This document shows positions 42,255 through 50,254 of a stretch of 64,000 nucleotides of DNA, one piece after another. Position 1 is the first letter of the stretch. Each line of letters starts with the position of its first letter. Made by a program: the position numbers and the translations under genes. The DNA comes from Leucobacter sp. wl10 (GTDB taxonomy: Bacteria > Actinomycetota > Actinomycetes > Actinomycetales > Microbacteriaceae). The notes beneath the pieces were generated by a model. That model was not told the origin of the DNA. It worked only from the letters and a program-made list of their open reading frames with translations, and ran no database searches. Where the stretch lies: positions 17,070-81,069 of the forward strand of contig NZ_KZ984001.1 in assembly GCF_003569785.1 (NCBI RefSeq). Reading direction: 5' to 3'.

Positions 42255-42318
42255 CTCACGGGCGCTGCGTCGCGGGTTCGAGGGGCCGGCGGGTGCCGGC
42301 GCCCTCTCCCGCTGCTCA

Positions 42319-42678
42319 CTACTCGTCGCGGGGCTTCCGCGTGATGACGGCGGTGGCGTGGGTGAGCGAGACGGCGACGTCGTCGGCGTCGATTACCCGC
42401 CCGTATTGCTTCTGGCCGTTCGCGTCGTCCCATGAACTCGAGTACTCGTTGCCGGTGACGACGACCTTGTCACCGCGGTGAGCCGTCGCCATCACGTTCT
42501 CGCCGAGCTCGAACTTAGCCTCGACGAAGTGCGTGGTGGGGGTGTCGTGTTCGATGAACTTCCCGCCCCGGTACTCGCCGGTGTTCTCGATGACGCGGAA
42601 CTTGACGATGGTGATCTGTCCGGCCTGCACCTCTTCGGGGTCGGCGGCCAGACGGCCCTTGATGGTTCGGTAACCCAT
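42319..42678 (-). CDS. ssb: Single-stranded DNA-binding protein
   Basis: 119 aa from ATG 42678 (AGGAG seven bases upstream; ATG 42684 is too close). OB fold: GYRTIKGRLAADPE, VKFRVIENTGEYRGGKF, a basic loop, VMATAHRGDKVVVTGN. Shorter than chromosomal Ssb and without the acidic C-terminal DDDIPF tip, as in plasmid versions. It should protect the transferred strand in the recipient. Nineteen bases downstream of nrdH copy 2. Confidence 0.85.
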   Translation of the reverse strand: MGYRTIKGRLAADPEEVQAGQITIVKFRVIENTGEYRGGKFIEHDTPTTHFVEAKFELGENVMATAHRGDKVVVTGNEYSSSWDDANGQKQYGRVIDADDVAVSLTHATAVITRKPRDE

Positions 42679-42697
42679 GATCATTCTCCTTCTGGTG

Positions 42698-42940
42698 TTA
42701 GTGATTGGTGGCGATGCGGTCGATGTGGTCAGGGCGGAAGCCCACCCAGTGGTCGCAGTCGCTGACGACGACGACCGGAGCGCTCGAGTAGCCGAGTTCC
42801 TCGGTGACGTAGGCCAGGGCCTCTTCGCTCTCGCTGAGGTCGACAGCCTGGTAGGGGATGCCGTGCTCGTCGAGTGCGCGGTAGGTGAGTTGGCACTGCA
42901 TGCACCTCGGGGTGCTGTACACGATGACTGGCTTGTCCAT
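42698..42940 (-). CDS. NrdH-type glutaredoxin (copy 2)
   Basis: 80 aa from ATG 42940, the GGGAGG lying ten bases upstream; a GTG at 42949 is too near. Redox pair CMQC in IVYSTPRCMQCQLTYRALD and WVGFRPDHID. Roughly 70% identical by eye to copy 1 at 36109 but without its N-terminal extension. Heads an operon with ssb behind leader element F. Confidence 0.88.
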   Translation of the reverse strand: MDKPVIVYSTPRCMQCQLTYRALDEHGIPYQAVDLSESEEALAYVTEELGYSSAPVVVVSDCDHWVGFRPDHIDRIATNH

Positions 42941-42970
42941 CTGTCTCACACCTCCCGATCAACCATTTTT

Positions 42971-43125
42971 CTTTGCCTTCCGGCATGAGAGATCGAGTGT
43001 GAGCGGGAGCGGCGGAGTGCCTGGTCGTGGAATACCGGAGCCGTGCAGCGGCGGAGGATATGCCGCGAAAGCCCGGAACGGCAGTCGCGGAGCGAGCTAC
43101 GATCGGCTTGCCGGGAAGGTCAAAG
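42971..43125 (-). repeat. 5'-leader inverted-repeat element F (before nrdH 2)
   Basis: Arms CTTTGCCTTCCGGCA (42971-42985) and TGCCGGGAAGGTCAAAG (43109-43125), paired with two single-base bulges. The core holds GTGGAATACCGG (43027-43038) and GGATATGCCGCGAAAG (43056-43071). Confidence 0.75.
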
Positions 43126-43240
43126 AAATCAGGGGAATGCAGCGCCGCGTAGCGGCTCCTCTGGCGCGCCTCCGTGCGCGCTCGGCTGTGCATCCTGCTC
43201 CCCCGCTCTGTTCTGCGGGCCGAGACGTCTTCGGCTCAGT

Positions 43241-43286
43241 TCGTGCGGCCTATCATACCTTTTGAGGGGAAAATCGCACTTATTCG
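43241..43286 (-). promoter_or_regulatory. 46-bp shared promoter-like element, copy 1
   Basis: Matches 53623-53668 at 43 of 46 positions; only the central six bases differ. Read on the minus strand it is CGAATAAGTGCGATTTT, six bases, AAAAGGTATGATAGG, CCGCACGA, with a -10-like TATGAT. It points at leader element F, nrdH 2 and ssb. Confidence 0.65.
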
Positions 43287-43305
43287 AGTGGAGCAAGGGC
43301 GGAGG

Positions 43306-43683
43306 CTATGGCTCTTCGGTCGTCTCCGGCTCGTCAAACCAGCGGATGACGCTGTTAGCGTTGAGGGCGCCGCGCAGCTCGTCCGCTGCGGTGCGGAAGG
43401 CGGCTGAGGCGCGGTCGAGCCCGGCAGCGGTCTGTGCGGCGCCGGTGCCGTCGCCGCGATTGTCCTCGCCGTCGTAGTGCACGCCGTCCTGCGTCCGGCG
43501 ATGCCAGGCAGCGAGTTGCTCGGACACTTGGGCGAGGTGGTCGCTCGTGTCGCGGACGTCTCCGATCATCCGGTAGGAGTCGATCGGGCTCGCCACGGTG
43601 CGGGTGGAGTGGGCGAGGGTGCGTGCCGTCTCCTCAAGCTCGGCGGCGATCGCTGCTTGAGACTGCTCCTCGTTGATAGCCAT
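43306..43683 (-). CDS. Hypothetical helical plasmid protein
   Basis: 125 aa, ATG with AGAGGAG upstream. Mostly alpha-helical and acidic, with an apparent four-helix arrangement (AAIAAELEETARTLAHSTRT, SDHLAQVSEQLAAWHRR, ASAAFRTAADELRGAL) that recalls WXG-like or antitoxin-type helical hairpins. No family recognised. Two bases after the small partner of ParA, so it belongs to the partition operon. Confidence 0.6.
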   Translation of the reverse strand: MAINEEQSQAAIAAELEETARTLAHSTRTVASPIDSYRMIGDVRDTSDHLAQVSEQLAAWHRRTQDGVHYDGEDNRGDGTGAAQTAAGLDRASAAFRTAADELRGALNANSVIRWFDEPETTEEP

Positions 43684-43685
43684 GA

Positions 43686-44189
43686 TCAGCTCCTCTCCCC
43701 CAGCGTCAGCCCGAGGGAGCGCCGGAGCGCGGCCTCGTCACCGCCGTCGAGTTCGTCGGCGCGCGCGAGCAGCAGGTCGACGGCGACGCGGATGAGCGTG
43801 TTGTCGGTGATGCGATCCGCGTCGGGGGCCTTCATCCGGTTGAGACGCCGCGCGCGGAAGGTGAGCTCGGTGAGTTGATCGTCGCGCAGCCGGGTTTCCT
43901 TCCGCGCGAAGCGCAGGTAGGGCGGCAGTACGGTGTCGCTGACGCTCGGTGTTGCCGCGGCGCGGGCCTTAGGCGCGCGTCGCGGCCGCGCAGAGCGTAC
44001 GGCCTTCTTCGGTGCGAGCGTCTCCTCGACCGGCACGGCGGCCGCGGCCGCCGTGGTCTCCGGGGTCGGCTCCGGCGGCAGCTCGGGAACCGGCGCGAGT
44101 GGTGCTGCCGCCGCGTCGGGAACGATGCGGAGTCTGGCCTCGTCGCCTCCCGGCCCGGTGAGCATGTCCGTGAGCTTGGTGCGTGCCAT
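43686..44189 (-). CDS. Small DNA-binding partner of ParA
   Basis: 167 aa. A disordered Ala/Pro/basic N-terminal half, including [19 protein letters not shown], and a helical C-terminal half with LTELTFRARRLNRMKAP and TDNTLIRVAVDLLLAR, which suits a ribbon-helix-helix centromere-binding fold. It lies five bases downstream of parA, the position of ParG/RHH-type adaptors. It probably binds the repeat array upstream of parA. Confidence 0.7.
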   Translation of the reverse strand: MARTKLTDMLTGPGGDEARLRIVPDAAAAPLAPVPELPPEPTPETTAAAAAVPVEETLAPKKAVRSARPRRAPKARAAATPSVSDTVLPPYLRFARKETRLRDDQLTELTFRARRLNRMKAPDADRITDNTLIRVAVDLLLARADELDGGDEAALRRSLGLTLGERS

Positions 44190-44194
44190 GAGAG

Positions 44195-44854
44195 TTATGC
44201 TCCGATCTGGCTCTTGGTGTTCGCCCAGAGGCTCATGAGCTCGAGCGCGACGCGGCGGAAGTCTTCGAGCGCCCTGGGCGAGCTGCGGGAGTCCGAGAGG
44301 GTGAACTGCGTGACGACCTTGCCGTGCACCGATCCCATCTTGTTCACCTTGTAGTCCCGGATCGAGGAGGCGAATCTGGCGACGTTCGCGCTGTCGAGCA
44401 ACGCTTCGGCGTCATCGAGCTCGGCCGGGACGCGGGTGTCCACCTTGTTGATCACGACGCGGTACGGCACCCCCGAGGGCAGCACGATCTTGGTGATCGT
44501 CTCGACGAGCGGGCCGAACGACAGCGGCGCGGGTTCGGTGGGGAGAATCACGAAGTCGGAGGCGGTGAGGACGGTTGCCAGTACATCGTGGCCGACGAGT
44601 GATCCGGGGGTATCGACCAGGACGACGTCGTAGGGTGTCTCGCGGAGTCGGGCGAGGTTCGCGGGGTCGGTGTCGTCGGCGACGTCGAACGGCAGCGACT
44701 CCCCTGCTCGGTCGGCCCACCATGCCGAGGACTTCTGCTGGTCGACGTCGACCACGAGCACGCGCGAGTGCTCGGAGAGGACGGCGGCGAGATTCATGGT
44801 GAGGGTGGTTTTGCCGGCGCCGCCCTTCTGGTTGGCGATCGTGACGATGTACAT
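44195..44854 (-). CDS. parA: ParA-type partition ATPase
   Basis: 219 aa from ATG 44854 (ATG 44863 possible). Deviant Walker A QKGGAGKTT at residues 8-16, DVDQQKS (A'), and DVVLVDTPGS (Walker B). Short, with no N-terminal HTH, so type Ib; such ParAs pair with a small RHH protein and a repeat-rich centromere, both present here. Moves plasmid copies apart along the nucleoid. Confidence 0.92.
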   Translation of the reverse strand: MYIVTIANQKGGAGKTTLTMNLAAVLSEHSRVLVVDVDQQKSSAWWADRAGESLPFDVADDTDPANLARLRETPYDVVLVDTPGSLVGHDVLATVLTASDFVILPTEPAPLSFGPLVETITKIVLPSGVPYRVVINKVDTRVPAELDDAEALLDSANVARFASSIRDYKVNKMGSVHGKVVTQFTLSDSRSSPRALEDFRRVALELMSLWANTKSQIGA

Positions 44855-44868
44855 GGCTCTCATTCAAT

Positions 44869-45075
44869 CTGTAAGTCTGTAAGTTCCGAAGTCTGTAAGT
44901 CGGCGTGTTGTGAAATGACTTACAGAGTCTGTCAGTCTGTAAGTTACAGAGTTACCGAGTTACAGAGTCTGTCAGTTCGGAAGTACCGGAGTTACAGAGT
45001 AACAGACTTCCGAACTCTGTAAGTTCCAAGTCAGAATCTGTAACTCTGTAAGTTCCGAAGTCTGTAACTTACAGA
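44869..45075. repeat. CTGTAAGT repeat array: candidate centromere (parS) or iterons
   Basis: Six direct copies of CTGTAAGT (44869, 44877, 44893, 44937, 45017, 45046) and two inverted (44918, 45068), with many one-mismatch variants such as GTTACAGAGT between them. About half AT in a GC-rich plasmid. It is directly upstream of parA, where type Ib centromeres and parA operators lie. An origin function cannot be excluded. Confidence 0.8.
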
Positions 45076-45078
45076 GTC

Positions 45079-45306
45079 GTTTTCGCACGTCGCGCTCTCC
45101 GTTGCGCGGCACTCGTTCCGGTAGGGTGAGTTGACTCAAGGGCTAAAAGTCGCTCAGATGGGCGACCAGGGGCGTTTCCGGTAGGATTCTGTCGGGGGAG
45201 CGCGAGGGGATCACCCCTCGCCGGCCGCTGCGCGGCTGAACGCACCGGAACGGGGTGCCCGACGTATCTGGTCGAAACTGTGGCACCCCGTTCTCGCCTG
45301 CGACGA
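45079..45306. other. Gene-free stretch between the repeat array and ardC-like gene
   Basis: Holds a small dyad TGAGT-TG-ACTCA (45127-45138), a direct repeat TTCCGGTAGG (45116-45125 and 45176-45185) that could be -10 regions, and the 3' hairpin at 45202-45221. Nothing coding. Confidence 0.5.
45202..45221 (-). repeat. 3' hairpin module (after ardC-like gene)
   Basis: GCGAGGGG-ATCA-CCCCTCGC, preceded by GGGGGAGC as in the other modules; about 85 bases beyond the stop. The GCAGCTCG hairpin is absent here. Confidence 0.7.
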
Positions 45307-46170
45307 TCAGTCGGCGTCAGTGTCCGGGTCTGTGACCTCGGTGATGGCGGCGAGGATGCGGTGCGCGGTGTCGATGACGCGCACGCCCGAGGCGCGGAGC
45401 ACGTCGCGGTCGCCGCGCGTCCAGGTGGCGATGTAGCCGATGCTGTTCGCGCTGGTGTCCTGCCCGAGCGTTCCGGCGACAACGTAGGCGATGGATTCCG
45501 CTTCGGCTTCGTAGAGGCCCTGGTGCTGGTGGTACTCGTTCATCTCGACGGGGAGGAGGCCGTGCGCGGCTTCGTGCAGGATCGTGAGCGAGGCGTGCGC
45601 GGGTTCGAGGGATTCCTCGATGCGCATGATCCGGCTGCGGGGGTCGGTGTGCCCGTCTTCGCCGGAGAGGGGCGACCGTTCGACCGTCCAACCGTCCTCG
45701 GTCAGCCAGGCATAGGCTGCCTCGTAGATCCCGGCGTTGTCTCCGCCGCGCAGTCGGGGTGCCGGGTCGGGGATCTGATCGGCGCCGGGGATGGGGTCAG
45801 TCTGGCTGATGTCGAACACGCGGCGTTGCGGCCAGTACACCTGCACCTTGTCCTCGCCGCTGTCTTCGGCATGCTCGATCGTCTTGACCTGTCGGCCGAT
45901 GATCTTGATGTGCTTCTCGCCTGCGCGTACCTGGCGCCCGAGCTTCTGCCAGGTGCGATAGCCGGCGACGCGGGTCGCGTGCGGGCACTGCGCGCGGATG
46001 AGCAGCAGATTGTTCAGGCTGTAGCGGCGGAACAGCGTTGCCATCCGCAGCACGTTGGCCCACGTCTCGCTGTCGGTGAGCGCGTCGACCTGCTCGGCAA
46101 TCATGGCGTGCAGCTGCTCGAGTTCGGCGCGACGCTCGGCGGGGCTCTTGCGGGTCTTGATCTTGGTCAT
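45307..46170 (-). CDS. ArdC-like antirestriction protein with zinc metallopeptidase domain
   Basis: 287 aa from ATG 46170 (GGGAG five bases before). N-terminal ArdC-type ssDNA-binding domain: WANVLRMATLFRRYSLNNLLLI...VAGYRTWQKLGRQVRAGEKHIKII. C-terminal domain with ILHEAAHGLLP, a zinc HExxH-type motif (HEAAH), and a downstream Glu in YEAEAESIAYVV. ArdC proteins protect incoming single-stranded plasmid DNA from host restriction. Lies between ParA and ParB units behind leader element G. Confidence 0.88.
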   Translation of the reverse strand: MTKIKTRKSPAERRAELEQLHAMIAEQVDALTDSETWANVLRMATLFRRYSLNNLLLIRAQCPHATRVAGYRTWQKLGRQVRAGEKHIKIIGRQVKTIEHAEDSGEDKVQVYWPQRRVFDISQTDPIPGADQIPDPAPRLRGGDNAGIYEAAYAWLTEDGWTVERSPLSGEDGHTDPRSRIMRIEESLEPAHASLTILHEAAHGLLPVEMNEYHQHQGLYEAEAESIAYVVAGTLGQDTSANSIGYIATWTRGDRDVLRASGVRVIDTAHRILAAITEVTDPDTDAD

Positions 46171-46196
46171 CATGTCTCCCTCGTCGTTGTTCCGGG

Positions 46197-46350
46197 CTGT
46201 CCGGCAGGGAGATTCGTGCGTGAGCGGGAGCCGCGGGAGTGCCTGGCGGGGGAGCGGTTGCTAAGCGCAGGGCCGCAGGCCCGGAGTCTGCAAATAGCGA
46301 GCGCCGGGAACGGCGAGCGGCGGAGCGAACGAGGATCGGTCGCCGGACAG
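46197..46350 (-). repeat. 5'-leader inverted-repeat element G (before ardC-like gene)
   Basis: Arms CTGTCCGGC (46197-46205) and GCCGGACAG (46342-46350). The core is diverged: GGAATACCGG is not recognisable. Confidence 0.65.
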
Positions 46351-46403
46351 TCAGGAGCAGAGAAGGGTTGGGCCGGCCGAGAGGCCGGCTCCGTTCAGCG
46401 GGG

Positions 46404-46433
46404 GGAGCGCGAGGGGGATCACCCCCACGCTCC
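46404..46433 (-). repeat. 3' hairpin module (after parB)
   Basis: GGAGCGCGAGGGGG-ATCA-CCCCCACGCTCC, a variant of the GCGAGGGG hairpin with an imperfect lower stem, about 120 bases past the parB stop. Confidence 0.6.
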
Positions 46434-46555
46434 GCGCCGGCCCTCCGTCGGTCGGCGCTGCGCGGGGGGAGTGCCAGCTCTGGCTGGCTCCGCTGGGCCG
46501 CACGATGTGCGGGGGTGGCCCCGGTCTCGACGATGGAGACCGGGGCCACAGCCGG

Positions 46556-47980
46556 CTATGCCTCGCCCGCGGCGGTGTCGGCCTCTTCCTCGGAGGCGGT
46601 CTCGGCGGGGGTCGGGTCGGCCTCCGCTTCTGTGGTGCTGTCGACGCCGATCACGATCTGCTCGACCTCGGAGAGCGGGTAGCCCCAGGTGTCGAGCTGC
46701 GTGAAGTAGCACTCCGCTGCCTGGTCGGGGTGTCGCCACGTCGCCTTGCCCGTGGTGGACTCGATGCTGGCGAGCACGACCGCGAGAGCCGCGTGCCCGG
46801 CCTTGCCCGGCTGCTGCTGCACGAGGGCGTCGAGCGGGCTGGCCTCCCAGTAGTTCTCCGGCTCGGCCAGGCCGAGGAAGGTCGAGGCCATGCGGTTCGC
46901 ATCCCCGAGCGCGCCTGCGATCCTGCGGCGGTGCGTGGTAAGCATCGTCGCGATGAAGCGGGTCGCGTCCTTGGGGAGGGTGCGGCGTCCGAGGAATGCG
47001 GCGAGCCACTCCCTCCTGACCGCTTCGGCCGAGGCCCACGCCTTGTTGTTCGCGATGAGCTGGCGGCGCTCCGCTTTCTGCTCATCGGTCATGGGGCCAC
47101 TGGCCGCGCCGTTCTGCGGGCGCTTTTTGAAGCCGTGCGCCTTGGGATCGTCGAGGTAGTAGCCGATGGCGACTTCGCCGTCGACATAGACCCTGACGTG
47201 TGCGGCTGCCCCGGTGAGGCCGGTGAGTTGCTCGACGGTGACCGGATCCCCGGTGCGCAGATCGATCAGTTCGTGCAGCGGCACGGGGGTCTTGTCGTAG
47301 TAGCCCGGCTCCCGGTCGAGGATCTGGAATCCCTGCTCCTTGACCTCGGCTTCAGCCTGCTCGCGAATCTCGCGGCGCTGGCGCTCATCGCGCTGCCGCT
47401 GCAACTCGTGGGGGAACTGCTCCGGGCTGTGCTCGGCGCACTCCACCAGCCGCTTGACGGCCTCCTTGTCGCCCTCGAACTCGAGGATCGCGGCGGCCTG
47501 GTCGAGAGTGACCTCGTGCTTGGTCGCGATCTTGCCCGCGAAGTCGCTATCGGCGACGGTGATCCCGGCCTCGACGACAGCGCGCTTGACGCCGGTCTGC
47601 TTGGCGATCTGCGGCACGCTGAGCCCCTCGAATGCGAGTTGCTGGAACACGGCGGCTCGTTCGGGCTCGGTGAGCGCGGCGCGGTGCTCGTTCTCGGCGA
47701 ACTGGTCGAGGATGCGCTCGACGGTGGTGTCGTCGCCCTCCACGACACGGGCGGGAACGATCCGGCCCGCAGCCCGCGCACCGAGCACCCGACGCTGCCC
47801 CATCCGCACGGAGACCTTGCCCTCCATCCGACGGCAGACGACGGGCATGAGCACGCCGCGCTGCTCGATGCTGCGGATGAACTCGCGGTTAAGCCGCACG
47901 TCGAAGCGCACGTTCGGATCGACCTCAATGTCGTTGGGGTCGAGGTACTCGATAGTGCCGAGTTCTGCGATGTCAGTCAT
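46556..47980 (-). CDS. ParB/RepB/Spo0J-family partition protein
   Basis: 474 aa. N-terminal ParB-type CTP-binding domain: NDIEVDPNVRFD, VLMPVVCRRMEGK and GQRRVLGARAAG (GxRR box), ENEHRAALT. Central HTH: GLSVPQIAKQTGVKRAVVEAGI. The C-terminal 250 residues are long, acidic and Ala/Glu-rich. Not adjacent to parA; transcribed alone behind leader element H, so it may be a KorB-like global regulator rather than the segregation partner of ParA. Confidence 0.85.
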   Translation of the reverse strand: MTDIAELGTIEYLDPNDIEVDPNVRFDVRLNREFIRSIEQRGVLMPVVCRRMEGKVSVRMGQRRVLGARAAGRIVPARVVEGDDTTVERILDQFAENEHRAALTEPERAAVFQQLAFEGLSVPQIAKQTGVKRAVVEAGITVADSDFAGKIATKHEVTLDQAAAILEFEGDKEAVKRLVECAEHSPEQFPHELQRQRDERQRREIREQAEAEVKEQGFQILDREPGYYDKTPVPLHELIDLRTGDPVTVEQLTGLTGAAAHVRVYVDGEVAIGYYLDDPKAHGFKKRPQNGAASGPMTDEQKAERRQLIANNKAWASAEAVRREWLAAFLGRRTLPKDATRFIATMLTTHRRRIAGALGDANRMASTFLGLAEPENYWEASPLDALVQQQPGKAGHAALAVVLASIESTTGKATWRHPDQAAECYFTQLDTWGYPLSEVEQIVIGVDSTTEAEADPTPAETASEEEADTAAGEA

Positions 47981-48002
47981 GATTCTCTCCTCTGATCAAC
48001 TG

Positions 48003-48164
48003 TTTTGCTGCCCTTCCGGGCACGAAGATCGTGGGAGAGCGGAGGGCGCGCAGTGCCCGGTCGTGGAATACCGGACGAAGCGCAGCGGAGGAGGATATGC
48101 CGCGAAAGTCGGGCACGGAGCGGTCGGAGCGAACTACGATGTGATGGGCCGGAAGGGCAGCAAA
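48003..48164 (-). repeat. 5'-leader inverted-repeat element H (before parB)
   Basis: Perfect 16-bp arms TTTGCTGCCCTTCCGG (48004-48019) and CCGGAAGGGCAGCAAA (48149-48164), 129 bases apart. Core contains GTGGAATACCGG (48063-48074) and GGATATGCCGCGAAAG (48093-48108). AGGAGAG and the parB ATG follow within 23 bases. Confidence 0.9.
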
Positions 48165-48247
48165 CGCCGGCGGCGCCGGCACAACTCAGCGGCCGCGACT
48201 GTGGTCTCCATCCCGTTCGTACGCGTCTGAGGTGCGCTCGAGCTGCG

Positions 48248-50254
48248 TTAGGCGACAGCCAGCTCGAGCGCGGGCCGGAGGATTCCTTCTCGGATGAGCC
48301 GGCGAGCTGCAGCATGGTCGAGTCGCCCTCGCGAGGTGCGCGGGTACTTGGGGTAGTCGGGACGGTCGTTCTGCTCGAATAAGACGACGCCGGTGGGCGC
48401 GCGGCGACGCCGGCGTCGCTTATGTCGGCGGCGCATCCAGGTGACCTCGGCCTGCCACCAGGCCCAAGTGCCCCGCTCCGCGTCGTAGCGGGCCCGACGC
48501 TCGAGGAGGTAGCCGTCGACGCCGAGAGCGATGGCCACGGCGTCGCGGAGATCCTCGCTGGGGCGGCGCCAGCCGTTCGCGGTGCGTTCGACGAGGCCGT
48601 GGCGGGCGAGGCGTCGCAATGATCGTCGGGCCTGTCGGGGGTGAACTCCACTCAACTCGGCGAGCTCGTCGACCTGCAGCACTGTGTCGGGGGAGAGCGC
48701 AGTGTAGATCCGTCCTGCGGTTCTTCCTAGAGATCCGGGTGCTGAGAACGTGTCGTGGGAGAGTCCCGTAAGCGCGGTGGTGAGTTCGTTCAGCCACCAG
48801 GTGCGAGCGTCGGATCCAGGCGTGCGGGGCGGGCGCGTGACCGCTTGTGACCACTTAGAGTCTTCTGCTTCTGTGGAAAACCGTGTGGAGAGCCGGTAGC
48901 TCGCGCCGTGCACGCCCTCGGCCTCCTCGACCCGGACGAGCCAGGCGCTTTCAGGGTCGCGCTGGTCGTAGCCAGTACTCAGGGCGATGAGCGCGAGGCG
49001 GCAGGCTTCGCGGCCGTAGCCGGTGTCCTGGGCGAGGCGGCGCACGTCGACCTCGACGACGGCGCGAGCCGCTTGGACGAGGTAGAGGCAGACGGCGCGG
49101 AGCACAGCCCGATGGCTGTAGCGGCCGCGACGGTTGCGCGCGGCACGAGAGGCGCCGTCGAGCCCCCAGAGACCGGGCATGGCATTGGCCTGCGCGTCGG
49201 CGGCGCGCACCGCGGCGGTGACAGCCTGCGCGCGTGCCTGGAACTCGACGTCCTGGCCGTCGCCGGCGATCGGGTTGGCGGCGACGTAGTAGACGGTACG
49301 CTGCCAGTCGGCCGCGAGACGCTTGCGCGCGGTGTCGTGGGGCACGGGCACGCGTCCCGCACGGCTGGGCCGGGTGCGGGCGTGCTCGAGCGCGGGGGAG
49401 TGCTCGAGCAGCTGCGCCACCTCGTCGTAGCGCCAGCGGGCACGGGCGAGGCCCGCGAGCACGGCGGCTTGCGTGATCGAGGTGTCCTCGGCCGGGGGCG
49501 CGTCGAGCATGGCGCGGATGCGGGCGCTCGGTTCGCGACGCTTTCCGACGAGGTAGGGGTGGCCGGCGTCGTCGCGGGCCATGCCTCTGATGATGCTGAC
49601 GGGGGCGGCGGGCTCGGTGGCGCCGGCGTCGACGAAGAAGCTGCGCAGCAGCGCGAGGTCGTCGACGGTCGTGGCGGCGCGGGTGAGCGTGTCGAGCGAG
49701 CCGCGCTCGAGCTCGGAGACGCCGCCGGCACGGTGCGGGGTGCCCGGAGGCCGCACACACCCGGTGGCGGGGTTCGTGAGCGGGCTCTTGTCGAGCGAGG
49801 GGAGGAGGCTGCCTGCGAGATCCGCGAGTTCGCGGATGAGCTGCGGGTCGGTGGCCTCGGCGAGGGCGATCCAGATGTGGCGACCTCCGGAGGGCCCGGA
49901 GATCGCGGTGAGGTGCTCGACGTTGAGCTCCTCGAGCCAGAGTGAGAGCTTGCCAGCGTCGTAGGCGGCGTTGCCGCGGCCGGCGTCGAGGTCGAAGCAG
50001 AGGTAGCGGTAGCCGGTGAAGTCGGCGAGGTACATCGCCCACGGCCCGGCGGGACGCGGGCCTGAGACCTCTGCGCTGGCGCCGTAGAGGTTGCTCCATC
50101 CGCCGGCGAGATCCTCGGCCAGGGCGACGCGCACCGTGTCGCGCGGGCTGAGGGCGCGCGTGAGCGCCCAGCCGTCGAGGGCGGGTTGCGACACGATTGC
50201 GGGAAAATCACCCACAAAATGGGGTCGCTTGACACCGGAATGCGCTACTATCAA
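48248..50254 (-). CDS. Plasmid replication protein with prim-pol (AEP primase) domain
   Basis: 668 aa, TTG start with GAAAGGA six bases upstream. The archaeo-eukaryotic primase core is visible: YLCFDLDAG (metal-binding DxD, residues 88-90) and SGPSGGRHIWIAL (the sGxxxH-type motif, about 119-131). A central helical domain follows, then winged-helix segments (VDELAELSGVHPRQARRSLRRLARHGLVERT) for origin binding, and a basic tail (RRRHKRRRRRR). It likely primes and initiates plasmid replication. A + strand terminator upstream suggests antisense control. Confidence 0.8.
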   Translation of the reverse strand: MIVAHSGVKRPHFVGDFPAIVSQPALDGWALTRALSPRDTVRVALAEDLAGGWSNLYGASAEVSGPRPAGPWAMYLADFTGYRYLCFDLDAGRGNAAYDAGKLSLWLEELNVEHLTAISGPSGGRHIWIALAEATDPQLIRELADLAGSLLPSLDKSPLTNPATGCVRPPGTPHRAGGVSELERGSLDTLTRAATTVDDLALLRSFFVDAGATEPAAPVSIIRGMARDDAGHPYLVGKRREPSARIRAMLDAPPAEDTSITQAAVLAGLARARWRYDEVAQLLEHSPALEHARTRPSRAGRVPVPHDTARKRLAADWQRTVYYVAANPIAGDGQDVEFQARAQAVTAAVRAADAQANAMPGLWGLDGASRAARNRRGRYSHRAVLRAVCLYLVQAARAVVEVDVRRLAQDTGYGREACRLALIALSTGYDQRDPESAWLVRVEEAEGVHGASYRLSTRFSTEAEDSKWSQAVTRPPRTPGSDARTWWLNELTTALTGLSHDTFSAPGSLGRTAGRIYTALSPDTVLQVDELAELSGVHPRQARRSLRRLARHGLVERTANGWRRPSEDLRDAVAIALGVDGYLLERRARYDAERGTWAWWQAEVTWMRRRHKRRRRRRAPTGVVLFEQNDRPDYPKYPRTSRGRLDHAAARRLIREGILRPALELAVA

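Noticed and set aside
44869..45075. CRISPR array
   Set aside because: Repeats are 8 bp, irregularly spaced and in both orientations, and there are no cas genes. A partition or iteron region fits.
35975..48164. Integron attC sites as explanation for the leader elements
   Set aside because: The arms lack the GTTRRRY and RYYYAAC core sites, elements lie upstream rather than downstream of genes, and no integron integrase is present.
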